DNA of 64,000 nt from Sphingobacterium thalpophilum (GTDB lineage: Bacteria; Bacteroidota; Bacteroidia; Sphingobacteriales; Sphingobacteriaceae). Below the pieces are notes generated by a model. The model searched no databases. It was given only the letters and a program-made list of their open reading frames with translations, and had not been told where the DNA came from. The position numbers were made by a program, and so were the translations under genes. The stretch covers positions 4,402,001 through 4,466,000 of the forward strand of contig NZ_LR590484.1 of NCBI RefSeq assembly GCF_901482695.1, written 5' to 3'. Below are positions 7,588 to 16,296 of this stretch, piece after piece; the first letter of the stretch is position 1; each line of letters opens with the position of its first letter.

Positions 7588-9295
7588 GGTTCTTCCCCAC
7601 TTTTGGTGGTAATCTTATCATAATTGTCGTGTGCAGACCGTTAAGATTATAATGAATGCCTCAAAACTCGTTTTTTCAAACGGGGATCGCTTCAAAGTGA
7701 TATCGGTTGACAACAGACAGGACGAACTTCGTATTTATGTTCAGAGTGGCACCGGGTCTGTTAGCTGTCCGAACTGCTGTATCCCCTCGAAAAGAATCCA
7801 TAGTTATTACACACGTAAAATCGCAGATCTTCCGGTTTTTGGAAAAACATCCGTGATTTTTCTTCGCTCGCGTAAGTTTTACTGCCGTCATCAGGAATGC
7901 CCGTTTAAAGTATTCACTGAACGTTTCGAGCATTACTTTAAGCCTTACAGGCGGAAGACCGACCGTTTGGAAAACAAGATCCGGCAGCTGGGACTACTGG
8001 CCGGAGGCAGACCTGCTGAGCGAATCTGCGACTTAGTGTCGATGCCTTCCAGTGACACGACTATACTGCGACTGATTGAAAACGAGGCTTTTTCACCATC
8101 AGAAGGTGTGACTGCTGTCGGGGTGGATGACTGGGCCTATAAAAAACGGAATAGCTATGGTAGTATCCTGGTCAATCTTCACACAGGGAAAGCTATCGAC
8201 CTTCTGCCTGACCGGGAAGAAGAGACGTTGTGAAAATGGCTGGAAATGCGTCCGGAGATTAAGGTAATGAGTCGGGACAGATACAGTAATTACCAAAAAG
8301 CCATCATCGCCGGTGCACCACAGGCTATACAGGTAACCGACCGTTGGCATCTGTTGAAAAATCTAAGCGAAGCAGTACAGAAAGTATTGGTCAGGCAGTA
8401 TAGCAAAGTCAACGCTATGCTGTCCCCGAAGCAACCCCTGAACGAAGCGGAAAAAGCGGTCTGCGGCCAAAATATCTCTGGTGGAGACAAAAGGTCCGAA
8501 GAGAATCCCCAAGGTGGAATCCGCCTTCAACGGTTCAAACAGCTTAAAGAACTGCAGGGAAAAGGGCACTCTATACGTGCGATGGCACGACATCTGAACA
8601 TGAGCAGGCGAACTATCAAGAGATATCTGGATATGAAAACCTTACCCCGCAGATCACAAAGCCGTAACAACCCGATAGAAAAATTTTTTCCGTACATCAG
8701 AAAGCGTATGGAGGAGGAATCCGACATCTTGCTGACTACAATATGGCAGGAGTTAAAATCCCAGGGATACAAAGGAGCCTATTCTACCTTGTCAGAAGCC
8801 TTGAAATACTATGGGGTACAGGTAGGTAAAAAAGCTGGGCGTACAAAGAAGTTGCCTACGCAGGCTGGAGCATCCTTCAAACCAGCATCAACAGCGATCT
8901 GGTTCGTGTCCGATCACGCTAAGTTAAAAGAAGGCCAGCAAAAGCTTATCAGCGAATTATGCACATCTTCCGAAGACCTGCAGGAGATTTTCACGCTTGC
9001 TCAATCCTTCCGAAAAATGATGTCTGAACGGTCAGGTAATACGGATCTGAAAGAATGGATTGACAAATCAAACAAATCCGGAGTAAAGGAGATGGCCTCT
9101 TTCGCCAAAGGGCTGCTGGCCGATTGCAAGGCTGTTGAAAATGCACTCAGCCTACCGTGGAGCAATGGTCCCGTAGAAGGAAACGTTAATAGACTGAAAA
9201 CGATTAAGCGGCAGATGTACGGGAGAGCTGGGTTTGATCTGTTGAGGAAACGTGTGGTATATTCTCCTTCATGACACCAAAAGTGGGGAAGAACC
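7588..9295 (+). mobile_element. ISL3-family insertion sequence
   Basis: A 1708-bp element bounded by perfect 21-bp inverted repeats that begin GGTTCTTCCCCACTTTTGGT at 7588 and end with the complement at 9295. It encodes an ISL3-type transposase. The flanks show no 8-bp duplication (GTGATACT on the left, AACATCCC on the right), and the left side is a SusC gene while the right side is an IS21 remnant. The element thus marks a rearrangement junction rather than a simple insertion. Confidence 0.85.
7652..9274 (+). pseudogene. ISL3 transposase with an in-frame stop codon
   Basis: The N-terminal part has the ISL3 zinc-binding pattern (CPNC...CRHQECPF) followed by the DDE domain start (AVGVDDWAYKKRNSYGSILVN). 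The C-terminal part has the second domain (SRDRYSNYQKAI, TDRWHLLKNL) and the WSNGPVEGNVNRLK motif with the catalytic Glu. Both parts lie in the same frame, separated only by a TGA at 8231-8233 (ETL-stop-KWL). An Arg codon CGA at this place would give the normal reading. A single C-to-T change therefore splits the transposase and probably inactivates it. The ATG at 7652 is preferred over an upstream GTG at 7631. Confidence 0.8.
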
Positions 9296-9960
9296 AACAT
9301 CCCCGGAATATGCAGTTGTCAAGTCCATTTTTCAGAATATTTGATATGGTCTGATAGGATGCCCAGTGATGTAAAAGCGCTCTTTTGCAAGCATTATTCA
9401 ATCGTGTAGCACCATATGCTTTTGCATATGAGAGTATTCCTTGCGCTTGTTTGTATGCCAGTTCAGGGTAATTGTACTGCGCAATAAGCCTTCGGATATA
9501 TTCCAGGGTAGAGGCACCGATAGCCGAAGCCCGCTGCTCAAAGTATAACGGATTCCAGTCGTTGTAGACCTTATGGGAAGAAGGCATGTGATCTCCGAGG
9601 GTGGTATAGGATCCCGGCCGGAACGATCGCTGATGTTTAGCTATCCGCTGAAAGTTATAGAAGACCTCCACTGTTTCTTTATTATACTGAACTTCTACAT
9701 GATGGCCGATATAGCGATGGGGAACGCTGTAATAGTTCCTGTCCACACTTAGGTAGATATGGGATATTTTCTGCACTTTTGCGCGCCTGAAGTACCTCAG
9801 ATTATATGTGGACGTAGGTAGCGGACCCAGATATTTTTTTTCCAGATCAATAAACTGACTCCGTCTAGTAGCACCCCCGTGTGAAAACAGGTAATCATTG
9901 TAAAGTACCAACTGTTCGGCAATTGCAGCATTGAAACGTTTACGATTGAAAAAACTTTCA
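9296..9960 (-). pseudogene. istA: IS21-type IstA transposase, C-terminal remnant
   Basis: Reading leftward from about 9960 the frame gives FNRKRFNAAIAEQLVLYNDY, then LFSHGGATRRSQF and the conserved IstA C-terminal half (YFRRAKVQKISHIYLSVDRN, HYASYQ-like end). The N-terminal half with the HTH and the first two DDE residues is missing, and the 3' end is cut by the ISL3 element at 9295. Its 5' limit coincides with the perfect palindrome at 9963-10000. It matches the style of the truncated IstA at 26669 but points the opposite way. Confidence 0.8.
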
Positions 9961-9962
9961 AC

Positions 9963-10000
9963 AAATTAATATTGCATATTGCAATATGCAATATTAATTT
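9963..10000. repeat. Perfect 38-bp palindrome
   Basis: The left arm AAATTAATATTGCATATTG (9963-9981) is followed without spacer by its exact reverse complement (9982-10000). It sits where the IstA remnant begins. As DNA it could extrude a cruciform. As RNA it would form a hairpin with almost no loop but no following U-run, so it is not a typical terminator. Confidence 0.9.
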
Positions 10001-10156
10001 CTAGGCCTATTGTCAACAACCATTCCTGGCAGCATATAGATAGCTGATCTCTGCCTTTATAAATTTCACATAGAACCTTTAAACAATCTATATTTCAATT
10101 TTATCCAAAACAGGAATTTCACAAAAAACGAAAAAAACAAATATTAATATTGGCCT

Positions 10157-10849
10157 TTATATTTTAATGATCACATTAAATCTATATTTAAGGCTTTCAT
10201 AATAGTTCCCCGGAGTTTGAAATATTTCAATCTCTTTACCCAATTCCTTGGCCAATGATATCCACCAAGATTTGCTATAATAAAGATGTTCTAAGCCCTC
10301 ATAGTTCTTTATGTATTCTGCCCCATTTAATTGTAAGCGGAACTCTTCAGTGGCTTTCTTTTGCGATAAATCTGGAATATCAAAAATTCCAACATTTTTT
10401 CTAGCTTTGGTGACCATGGATCTAACTACCTTTTCTGCGTACCCCAAGTCGGAAAAATAAAGAAAAACTCCGTATGAGAGGACATGGTCAAATTTGTCTG
10501 TGGTATTTATATCTATTGCTTCTCCTATCTCCCATTTGGCTTTAGGCATAAATTTAGATGCTAATTCAATGAGTCTTTTTGAATAGTCAAGCCCATGAAC
10601 TGAAATGTCTTTGAGATACCAATTGTACAGAAATGCTCCCGCACCACATCCAATTTCAAAAATGCTATCTTTTTTTTCGACGGAAAGTTTGGAATCGATA
10701 AATGCATGTATTTTATTTAAATCATTTACTGTTAATGAAGATTGTGCTGTATTAAAGCCATCGGCTTTTATCACATCCATAAGGGTAATTAATTGAGTGG
10801 GAATTGGTCTTTCAGACCATATTTTACGCCAATTTAAGGTATTCTCCAT
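10157..10849 (-). CDS. Class I SAM-dependent methyltransferase
   Basis: A 230-residue soluble protein with the SAM-binding motif IFEIGCGAGAFL (residues 63-74), the acidic end of strand 2 (VHGLDYSK) and a motif-IV-like DHVLSYGVFLYFSD. These place it in the Rossmann-fold methyltransferases. It is the last gene of a leftward operon, and its start overlaps the preceding PLP-enzyme gene by 26 bases. With a CobD-like PLP enzyme, a LicC-like nucleotidyltransferase and LicD beside it, N-methylation of phosphoethanolamine towards phosphocholine is an attractive role. The substrate is not readable from sequence, and peptide or sugar methylation remains possible. Confidence 0.8.
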   Translation of the reverse strand: MENTLNWRKIWSERPIPTQLITLMDVIKADGFNTAQSSLTVNDLNKIHAFIDSKLSVEKKDSIFEIGCGAGAFLYNWYLKDISVHGLDYSKRLIELASKFMPKAKWEIGEAIDINTTDKFDHVLSYGVFLYFSDLGYAEKVVRSMVTKARKNVGIFDIPDLSQKKATEEFRLQLNGAEYIKNYEGLEHLYYSKSWWISLAKELGKEIEIFQTPGNYYESLKYRFNVIIKI

Positions 10850-11984
10850 TTGTAATATACTTAGATGTTATTATTTCATTTAATGCATTAAAAATCTTAG
10901 AATTTTCTTCACGGGTCAGGGATGCTATGCGCAAAAACTCTCCATCGAGTCCCATCCTATTTTCCATTAATCTAACATAAATGTTATGATCCCACAAAAG
11001 GTGGGAAAATAACTCTTCTGAGCCTTCGCTGAATTCGATTAAAAAAAAACTTGATTCACTTGGGTATACTTTGAAAGATGAAAAACTGGACAGTTGTGTC
11101 GAAAACTCATCCCGTGCGTTTAAATATGTCTGGAAAGATCTCTTGTATTCATCTACAAAGCTCTTATCTGTTAATAACTTACTGAATTCTACGGCTAATC
11201 CATTAGAATTCCATAAGAAGCCTTTTTTCAGAGCTTTGATTTTGATATTTTCCGGCAAAACCGCATAACCTAGCCTTATCCCAGCTATTCCAAATTCTTT
11301 TGACAAAGATCTTATAACAATAATGTTCGAAAAATTTAAAGAATAAGATTCAATGCTCTCTGTTTTTTTAGAAAATTCGACGAAACTCTCATCAATTATT
11401 AATAATTGTGTGTCAGTCATCGATTGATGAATTTTCACTAAATTATCAAGGCTGATTGAACTTCCGGTAGGATTATTTGGATTGACAATACAGATTATGT
11501 CGATGTGGTTTTTCTTTATTTTGTATATAAAATCGTCAATATCTAGACAAAAATCCGCATTCTTGTCCAATATATGATATATGAGATTATTATGGCCACA
11601 GGTCAGATCATAGTATGTTGAAAACACAGGCATGGGCAATAAGATATTTTTATTTTCGAAGCTATTTAAAAAGTACTCAATGATTTCAATTGCACCATTA
11701 CCCACAAGTACATTTTGCAAAGGAAGATTCCTATACTCTGCTATATTACTGGCGACAACAGAATTTTGAGGAGGGTAATATTTAATTGCTTTTCTAAAGT
11801 CAATAGAAGAGAGAAATTTATAGGATAATTCAAATGCATACGGATTACATAAATAACATGCATCTATTATTTTCTTTTCAACACCTACTATCCGCTGTAT
11901 TTCATTGATCGAAGGAGAATGATTGCCATTGTTTCTTTTTAAGGACTTGTACTTGCTTAAAAGCTCTGCTGTGCGACTTTTCAT
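10824..11984 (-). CDS. PLP-dependent aminotransferase/decarboxylase, class I/II (HisC/CobD-like)
   Basis: A 386-residue fold-type I PLP enzyme. Visible features are NPNNPTG (168-174), the cofactor Asp in IIDESFVEF (Asp198), the Schiff-base Lys229 in SLSKEFG and the phosphate-binding Arg237 in IRLGY. The style is that of histidinol-phosphate aminotransferase/threonine-phosphate decarboxylase (CobD). No cobalamin or histidine gene is nearby. It overlaps the nucleotidyltransferase gene by four bases. CobD-type enzymes are known to decarboxylate O-phosphoserine to ethanolamine phosphate in some bacteria, which would feed the neighbouring CDP-activation and LicD steps. An aminoethylphosphonate transaminase is an alternative, but no phosphonate-forming gene is seen. 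Confidence 0.82.
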   Translation of the reverse strand: MKSRTAELLSKYKSLKRNNGNHSPSINEIQRIVGVEKKIIDACYLCNPYAFELSYKFLSSIDFRKAIKYYPPQNSVVASNIAEYRNLPLQNVLVGNGAIEIIEYFLNSFENKNILLPMPVFSTYYDLTCGHNNLIYHILDKNADFCLDIDDFIYKIKKNHIDIICIVNPNNPTGSSISLDNLVKIHQSMTDTQLLIIDESFVEFSKKTESIESYSLNFSNIIVIRSLSKEFGIAGIRLGYAVLPENIKIKALKKGFLWNSNGLAVEFSKLLTDKSFVDEYKRSFQTYLNARDEFSTQLSSFSSFKVYPSESSFFLIEFSEGSEELFSHLLWDHNIYVRLMENRMGLDGEFLRIASLTREENSKIFNALNEIITSKYITNGEYLKLA

Positions 11985-12724
11985 ATGTGGGCTAAGTTTA
12001 GTTTAGGGTAAATATCTGTTATCACAGTTTTGAGCTGAATATCATCGTCAATTTCTCCCCAAACGTAATCTCTGATAAAGAAAGACTCGTATTTGGCGTC
12101 AATGGATTCAAATGCATAATCATACTCATGGCGTTCCCTTATCCCAACATTATATTTGGACTCACAGTATTCAATCAATTTTTCTATATCATCTCTTTGC
12201 GTTTTTACTATGCCTATATGTTCCAAATATTCATTTTTAACCGGGGCCACATAGTGCATATTCTTCGAAATTCTCCTTAGTTTATTTTGAGCATCAATTT
12301 CTACATAACATGCGTCATGCCTATCCTGCCTTACATTTGTAGTGAAAATACTATTTGTCGTAGTGTTTTGTATAAACTCTATAAATTCATCAGCGTTATA
12401 TATTATATCCGCATCCATTATGACAATATCATCTTGCTTTTCTATTGAATTCAATCCAACGTATAGTGAATAAAGGGAACCGTAGTCTTCATATTTTGGA
12501 TTGTATATTGTACGTATATTTGCAGTGGTTCTGAAATTTTGAAAATAGTTTTTATAGTGTTCCTGTTTGTAGCCAATGACTAAATATATTTCCTCAATTC
12601 CAGCGCTTATTAAGGCATCAATTGAATACGCTATCAGTGGCTTTCCGTAAATATTTAGCAGGCCTTTGGGACGATTAAGATTTAGGCGGCTTCCCAGACC
12701 CGCTGCGAGAATTATTGCTATCAT
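11981..12724 (-). CDS. NTP transferase, LicC-like (choline/aminoalcohol-phosphate cytidylyltransferase type)
   Basis: A 247-residue nucleotidyltransferase with the signature AAGLGSRLNLNRPKGLL near residues 7-23, then GKPLIAYSIDALISAGI, VIGYKQEH and the metal-binding IVIMDADIIYN. The length and motifs fit LicC, which makes CDP-choline from phosphocholine, and related phosphoethanolamine or aminoethylphosphonate cytidylyltransferases. Sugar-phosphate nucleotidyltransferases share the fold. The LicD gene 14 bases upstream supports activation of an aminoalcohol phosphate. The gene is translationally coupled to the PLP enzyme through a four-base overlap. Confidence 0.8.
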   Translation of the reverse strand: MIAIILAAGLGSRLNLNRPKGLLNIYGKPLIAYSIDALISAGIEEIYLVIGYKQEHYKNYFQNFRTTANIRTIYNPKYEDYGSLYSLYVGLNSIEKQDDIVIMDADIIYNADEFIEFIQNTTTNSIFTTNVRQDRHDACYVEIDAQNKLRRISKNMHYVAPVKNEYLEHIGIVKTQRDDIEKLIEYCESKYNVGIRERHEYDYAFESIDAKYESFFIRDYVWGEIDDDIQLKTVITDIYPKLNLAHI

Positions 12725-12738
12725 ATATTATATTTGTG

Positions 12739-13443
12739 TTAATTTGACACATTATCTGAGGTATAATGTTTGCATGGAATTGTCGGACAGACCTCCGATA
12801 GTGGCTTTCTTTTTTCTTCTGGAGGAAGCTCTTGGTAATCGCCATAGCATCGTTTCAAATAGGAATCAAATCCTTTCGGAACTGGTATTTCTGTGTCTGC
12901 AAATGGCCAATACTCGATGTGATCTAACTCATCGGGTAAAAAATGGACTTCGGATGCATTTAAGAGTCTCTCGTGATTATTCACGAAAAAGTTATTTTCA
13001 GTATCAAAGAAATAAACATATAGATCTATATTTATACCATTGTGGCTCAACGGATGTATAACAGGGCAACCGCTACTCAATTTATCTCTAAGTTTTCCAT
13101 GTACCAGCAAACTTTCAACTTGATAAAATTTGTCTGTTTCATTGGATTGGAAAAAAATATCGTTAGGTAGCTCTGTCACTCCCAATGATTTAAACTTCTG
13201 AAAATCACTGGCCAAAATACCAATATCAATATCTGTGTCCCAAGGAATTATATTCCCCTCCCTAATTGTGCCTAAAAGTGTTCCATAGTCTGCCCAGTAA
13301 GTGATCTCATGTTTGTCGCATATCTGAGCAAATATTTTTAACATTCGAGTTAATACAAAATGTGTTTGTTGCAGTACATCGTCGAAAAGCAGCCTTGTAT
13401 CTGGAAAATCATACAAACCGAGATCTTTCTTCTTTATAACCAT
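12739..13443 (-). CDS. licD: LicD-family phosphotransferase
   Basis: A 234-residue LicD-domain protein. The diagnostic stretch is YWADYGTLLGTIREG followed by IPWDTDIDIGI, which carries the metal-binding Asp residues of the nucleotidyltransferase-like fold. It has no membrane segment and no signal peptide. Known LicD proteins transfer phosphocholine from CDP-choline onto cell-surface glycans. It is the first gene of the leftward operon and is divergent from the lanthipeptide operon about 580 bases away. The acceptor could be a surface glycan or the glycosylated peptide made next door; this is open. Confidence 0.85.
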   Translation of the reverse strand: MVIKKKDLGLYDFPDTRLLFDDVLQQTHFVLTRMLKIFAQICDKHEITYWADYGTLLGTIREGNIIPWDTDIDIGILASDFQKFKSLGVTELPNDIFFQSNETDKFYQVESLLVHGKLRDKLSSGCPVIHPLSHNGINIDLYVYFFDTENNFFVNNHERLLNASEVHFLPDELDHIEYWPFADTEIPVPKGFDSYLKRCYGDYQELPPEEKRKPLSEVCPTIPCKHYTSDNVSN

Positions 13444-13573
13444 CTGAAAATCTTATTAATATATTCTATATTTTGCTTAATGCAACCTGTTAATTAGCTT
13501 TTATAACTTCATTTTTTATTAGGGAAGAGTTTCCACTTGTTCTGTTGATCAATTCTTGTCGTCCAACGAAGTG

Positions 13574-13765
13574 TTAACATCTTTTCTGAATATCTTTTGA
13601 CGTCCATGAACTTAACATAAACCCGCGATAGCGAGTATCTTCTATACCTATTCCCATCCACTCTTTGAGATATTGGAGGATATAGTTTTTTATGATTTTT
13701 CTATCCGCAAAAAGTTCAAAGCCTAAAATGTCAAAGATATTCCCGTTTGATATTGCATATTCCAT
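13574..13765 (-). CDS. Uncertain small ORF, 63 aa
   Basis: From the ATG at 13765 the frame gives 63 residues (MEYAISNGNIFDILGFELFA ... WTSKDIQKRC). A GTG 17 codons upstream would give 80. It lies in the AT-rich gap between licD and the lanthipeptide operon, on the licD strand. No family, signal peptide or membrane segment is recognisable. It could be a gene remnant. Confidence 0.25.
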   Translation of the reverse strand: MEYAISNGNIFDILGFELFADRKIIKNYILQYLKEWMGIGIEDTRYRGFMLSSWTSKDIQKRC

Positions 13766-14022
13766 TTTTTGGAACGTCTTTAAGTTGTTTTTTATTCTTT
13801 TGCAGCAACAATTCACTTTTTAAATTTAACAATATTACTTTATATATTAAAAATAATTTAAACTACACAAAAGTGTAATTCTTTTAATATATTTTACGAA
13901 ATATTTTATTTATAATTGCACATAACTTCAGATATCGAGGTTATTTCGATTTAGAGAAGGGTTTTTTATAGTATATTTTTCTTAATTATTTATTAATATT
14001 AATTTAATATGAAATTAACTTT
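13766..14022. promoter_or_regulatory. AT-rich divergent control region before the lanthipeptide operon
   Basis: No gene is seen. A TACAC-AAAA-GTGTA inverted repeat at 13864-13877 is a candidate operator. Several TATAATTG/TTTTAT stretches could be promoters, but none matches the TTTG...TAnnTTTG pattern well enough to call. The rightward operon starts at 14023. Confidence 0.35.
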
Positions 14023-14643
14023 ATGAAAATAGAAAAGATAATTGAAAAATTGCTGCTTGATAGCACCACAATGGATGACATGAGTCTTTTTCATGGCAAA
14101 ATGGGGATTGCTATTGCCTTGTATCATTATAGTCGAAGATATAATGATTTCTTTGTGAGCCAATATTGTGACGAGATAATTGAACAAATATATGATAAGA
14201 AGAATTTAGAAGAGGATCTGTCATTCGAAAATGGACTGGCCGGAATTGCCTGGGGCATATGTTATTTATTAGAACAGGAATTTTTGGAAGCAGACTCCCT
14301 TCAAGATGTTTTAGAAGACATTGATCGAGCATTTTTAAAATATTCCTATCAACGATTTGAAGATAAAAGTTTAAAAACCGGTCTAGAAGGAATCTATGTT
14401 TATATTCAGTCAAGACATAAGCTGGCCGAAAAATACAATGAACCTGCATTTTTCTCACAGGAAATTATTGCAGAGATTCAGGGATCAAGAGGTCTTGAAG
14501 TAAGTGAAAAAAGCCAGCAGGAAAAATTATTCTCTATTGAGTATTTTCTTTCAGAAAATTTAGACCCATCGAATACAAATATTTCAAAATTAGGGCTTGA
14601 CAAAGGTTATTCCGCTTACGTACTTGAAAATTCACTAATGTAA
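14023..14643 (+). CDS. Short LanC-like protein (lanthionine cyclase-related, no zinc site)
   Basis: A 206-residue protein with the repeated Gly-rich elements of the LanC alpha/alpha toroid: LFHGKMGIAIALYHYSR (near 24-40), ENGLAGIAWGICYLL (near 69-83) and LKTGLEGIYVYIQSR (near 115-129). Full LanC proteins have about 400 residues and carry the Cys/Cys/His zinc ligands in the C-terminal half. Those are absent, and the protein ends in an unrelated tail. Comparable short forms are, as I recall, common in Bacteroidota peptide clusters, so this may be a natural short family that acts as a scaffold rather than a cyclase. Its stop overlaps the glycosyltransferase ATG by one base. Confidence 0.7.
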   Translation: MKIEKIIEKLLLDSTTMDDMSLFHGKMGIAIALYHYSRRYNDFFVSQYCDEIIEQIYDKKNLEEDLSFENGLAGIAWGICYLLEQEFLEADSLQDVLEDIDRAFLKYSYQRFEDKSLKTGLEGIYVYIQSRHKLAEKYNEPAFFSQEIIAEIQGSRGLEVSEKSQQEKLFSIEYFLSENLDPSNTNISKLGLDKGYSAYVLENSLM

Positions 14644-15911
14644 TGAAACACATCTATTTATTCACTTTTCAGAAATTAGGGTTAGATCAAGGAATCAAAA
14701 GATATATTGACGAATTATCTTATGCAATTAGCGTTGTTAATAATTTTAAAGTAACAATTGTAACGTTTTATAGTGACAACGCGACCCTTCTCCCTTATGA
14801 AGAGAATGGTATCAGGCACATACATGTACCAATGCCCCAGCAACAAGAGAATAGCAGGAAATTTGTGTATTACGATCTAAAGCTTTACAATATTGCTTGT
14901 GCAAAAATATTAGAAAAACACATTGACCCCAATGAGCAAAATATTTTTCATTTAAACTATAATCAACATAGTCTCATAATTGATCATTTGAGAAAAATAT
15001 CCCCTTCGGCGAAAATTGTTTTTACCATACATTTTATGAGATGGGTGACAGCTGTAGATCATGATGAAAACAGGTTCAAAGGAATAATTACCCACAACGA
15101 CCTTAGTACGCTTACTCCAAAAGAGTTGCTTTGCATTGACGATTTCAATTCCCTTAAACAGATATGCAATAACGTAGATAAGATTATTTGCCTCTCTACA
15201 TATACATATTATTTATTAACCTCAATTTATAACATAGATACTAATAAGATTGCTATGGTAAAGAATGGGGTTAAAGATGCTCCTCCAGTAAATCATACTC
15301 AGCTATCAACAACTTTACAGGAGAGTCCCCTATTAGAGAAGTCGCCCAAAGTCCTGATTTATTCTGGCAGAATTGAAGAAAACAAGGGCTTCCATATTCT
15401 ATTGCACGCCTTGCATAAGGTCATCAAAAAAAATAAGAATGTGATACTCATCGTAGCGGGAACAGGCGATCAAGCCAAATTTATGAAGCTGGCCAACAAG
15501 TGTCTTGGATATATATATTTTGTAGGCGAAGTTAATCACGAAGAGTTGAATAATCTGTATGGTATAGCTGACATCGGAGTCCACCCGTCATTAAATGAGC
15601 AATGTAGTTTTTCTGTTTTAGAAATGATGCGAAATGGGCTGCCAATTATTGGTTTTGATTTATCTGGTATGAAGGATATCATTACTACCGGAAATAATGG
15701 AACAAAAATAAATGTTAAAAAAGGAGTAACAATTACCGACCAGATTCTCGAAATGGTTGATGATTTAGCAATTGCTATCCTAGAATATTTAGAGAATCCC
15801 CAATTAATCAAAGAGAGAGGAACTTATGCTAGAGAACGTTATTTGAAAGAGTATAGTTCTCAGGTATTCGAATCAAACATGGCTTATACGTATAGCAATT
15901 TAATAATTTAA
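14643..15911 (+). CDS. Glycosyltransferase of the Bacteroidota double-glycine peptide-cluster type (GT4-like)
   Basis: A 422-residue GT-B glycosyltransferase. The C-terminal half has VLIYSGRIEENKGFHILL and the nucleotide-sugar site HPSLNEQCSFSVLEMMRNG with its E-x7-E pattern. The N-terminal half has an acceptor domain with FQKLGLDQGIKRYIDELSYA. The protein resembles the glycosyltransferase family (TIGR04157-type) that accompanies GG-leader peptides in Bacteroidota. It ends ten bases before the precursor peptide, so the peptide or its export product is a plausible acceptor. It has no membrane segments. Confidence 0.8.
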   Translation: MKHIYLFTFQKLGLDQGIKRYIDELSYAISVVNNFKVTIVTFYSDNATLLPYEENGIRHIHVPMPQQQENSRKFVYYDLKLYNIACAKILEKHIDPNEQNIFHLNYNQHSLIIDHLRKISPSAKIVFTIHFMRWVTAVDHDENRFKGIITHNDLSTLTPKELLCIDDFNSLKQICNNVDKIICLSTYTYYLLTSIYNIDTNKIAMVKNGVKDAPPVNHTQLSTTLQESPLLEKSPKVLIYSGRIEENKGFHILLHALHKVIKKNKNVILIVAGTGDQAKFMKLANKCLGYIYFVGEVNHEELNNLYGIADIGVHPSLNEQCSFSVLEMMRNGLPIIGFDLSGMKDIITTGNNGTKINVKKGVTITDQILEMVDDLAIAILEYLENPQLIKERGTYARERYLKEYSSQVFESNMAYTYSNLII

Positions 15912-15921
15912 ACAATTCGTT

Positions 15922-16167
15922 ATGAAAAAAATCAAAAAAATCAAATTGGAAAAAGAAACAATCGTTAACTTAAATGATAACGACATGTTACAGTTAAAAG
16001 GTGGTAGCGTATCTGAATGGATATCGACGTACGTATCGGAAAAGATTATAGAATATACCGCTAGTATGACAGCATCCATTCTGAAGGAAAACACATTCTG
16101 GGTAGGTTGTACAACAGATCCGAGGTATTCAAAAGCACCTGGCCAACCTGGGTGTGTACCTGCTTAA
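15922..16167 (+). CDS. Lanthipeptide-type precursor peptide with double-glycine leader
   Basis: An 81-residue peptide. The 28-residue leader, MKKIKKIKLEKETIVNL plus NDNDMLQLKGG, is the standard leader of Bacteroidota class I lanthipeptide-like precursors, and GG at 27-28 is the expected cut site of the C39 exporter encoded downstream. The 53-residue core has 13 Ser/Thr residues and two Cys, at core positions 35 and 50, in WVGCTTDPRYSKAPGQPGC. Ser/Thr are possible dehydration sites, and rings could form from Thr30 or later Thr/Ser to the two Cys. The middle of the core looks like an amphipathic helix. It is the only precursor recognised. Confidence 0.85.
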   Translation: MKKIKKIKLEKETIVNLNDNDMLQLKGGSVSEWISTYVSEKIIEYTASMTASILKENTFWVGCTTDPRYSKAPGQPGCVPA

Positions 16168-16190
16168 ATGCTATTTATTAACATCTTTAA

Positions 16191-16211
16191 TCCCCCTGTT
16201 TTCAAGGGGGA
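16191..16211 (+). terminator. Hairpin after the precursor gene (attenuator)
   Basis: TCCCCC (16191-16196) pairs with GGGGGA (16206-16211) around a nine-base loop, 24 bases after the precursor stop. There is no long U-run behind it. In peptide operons such a hairpin commonly lets the precursor be made in excess of the downstream maturation genes. Confidence 0.6.
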
Positions 16212-16296
16212 TATATTATTATGATATATTAGTGTCGAAATCGTTTTACACATAATCTATTATGATGGTATAATTCAATAGTAAAAGACTTTTTTT

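Noticed and set aside
8231..8233. Selenocysteine or recoding at the TGA in the ISL3 transposase
   Set aside because: ISL3 transposases have Arg or Lys here and no recoding signal is visible. A nonsense mutation is simpler.
13574..13816. Second precursor peptide or immunity gene
   Set aside because: It has no GG leader, no signal or membrane segment and lies on the opposite strand. Kept only as an uncertain small ORF.
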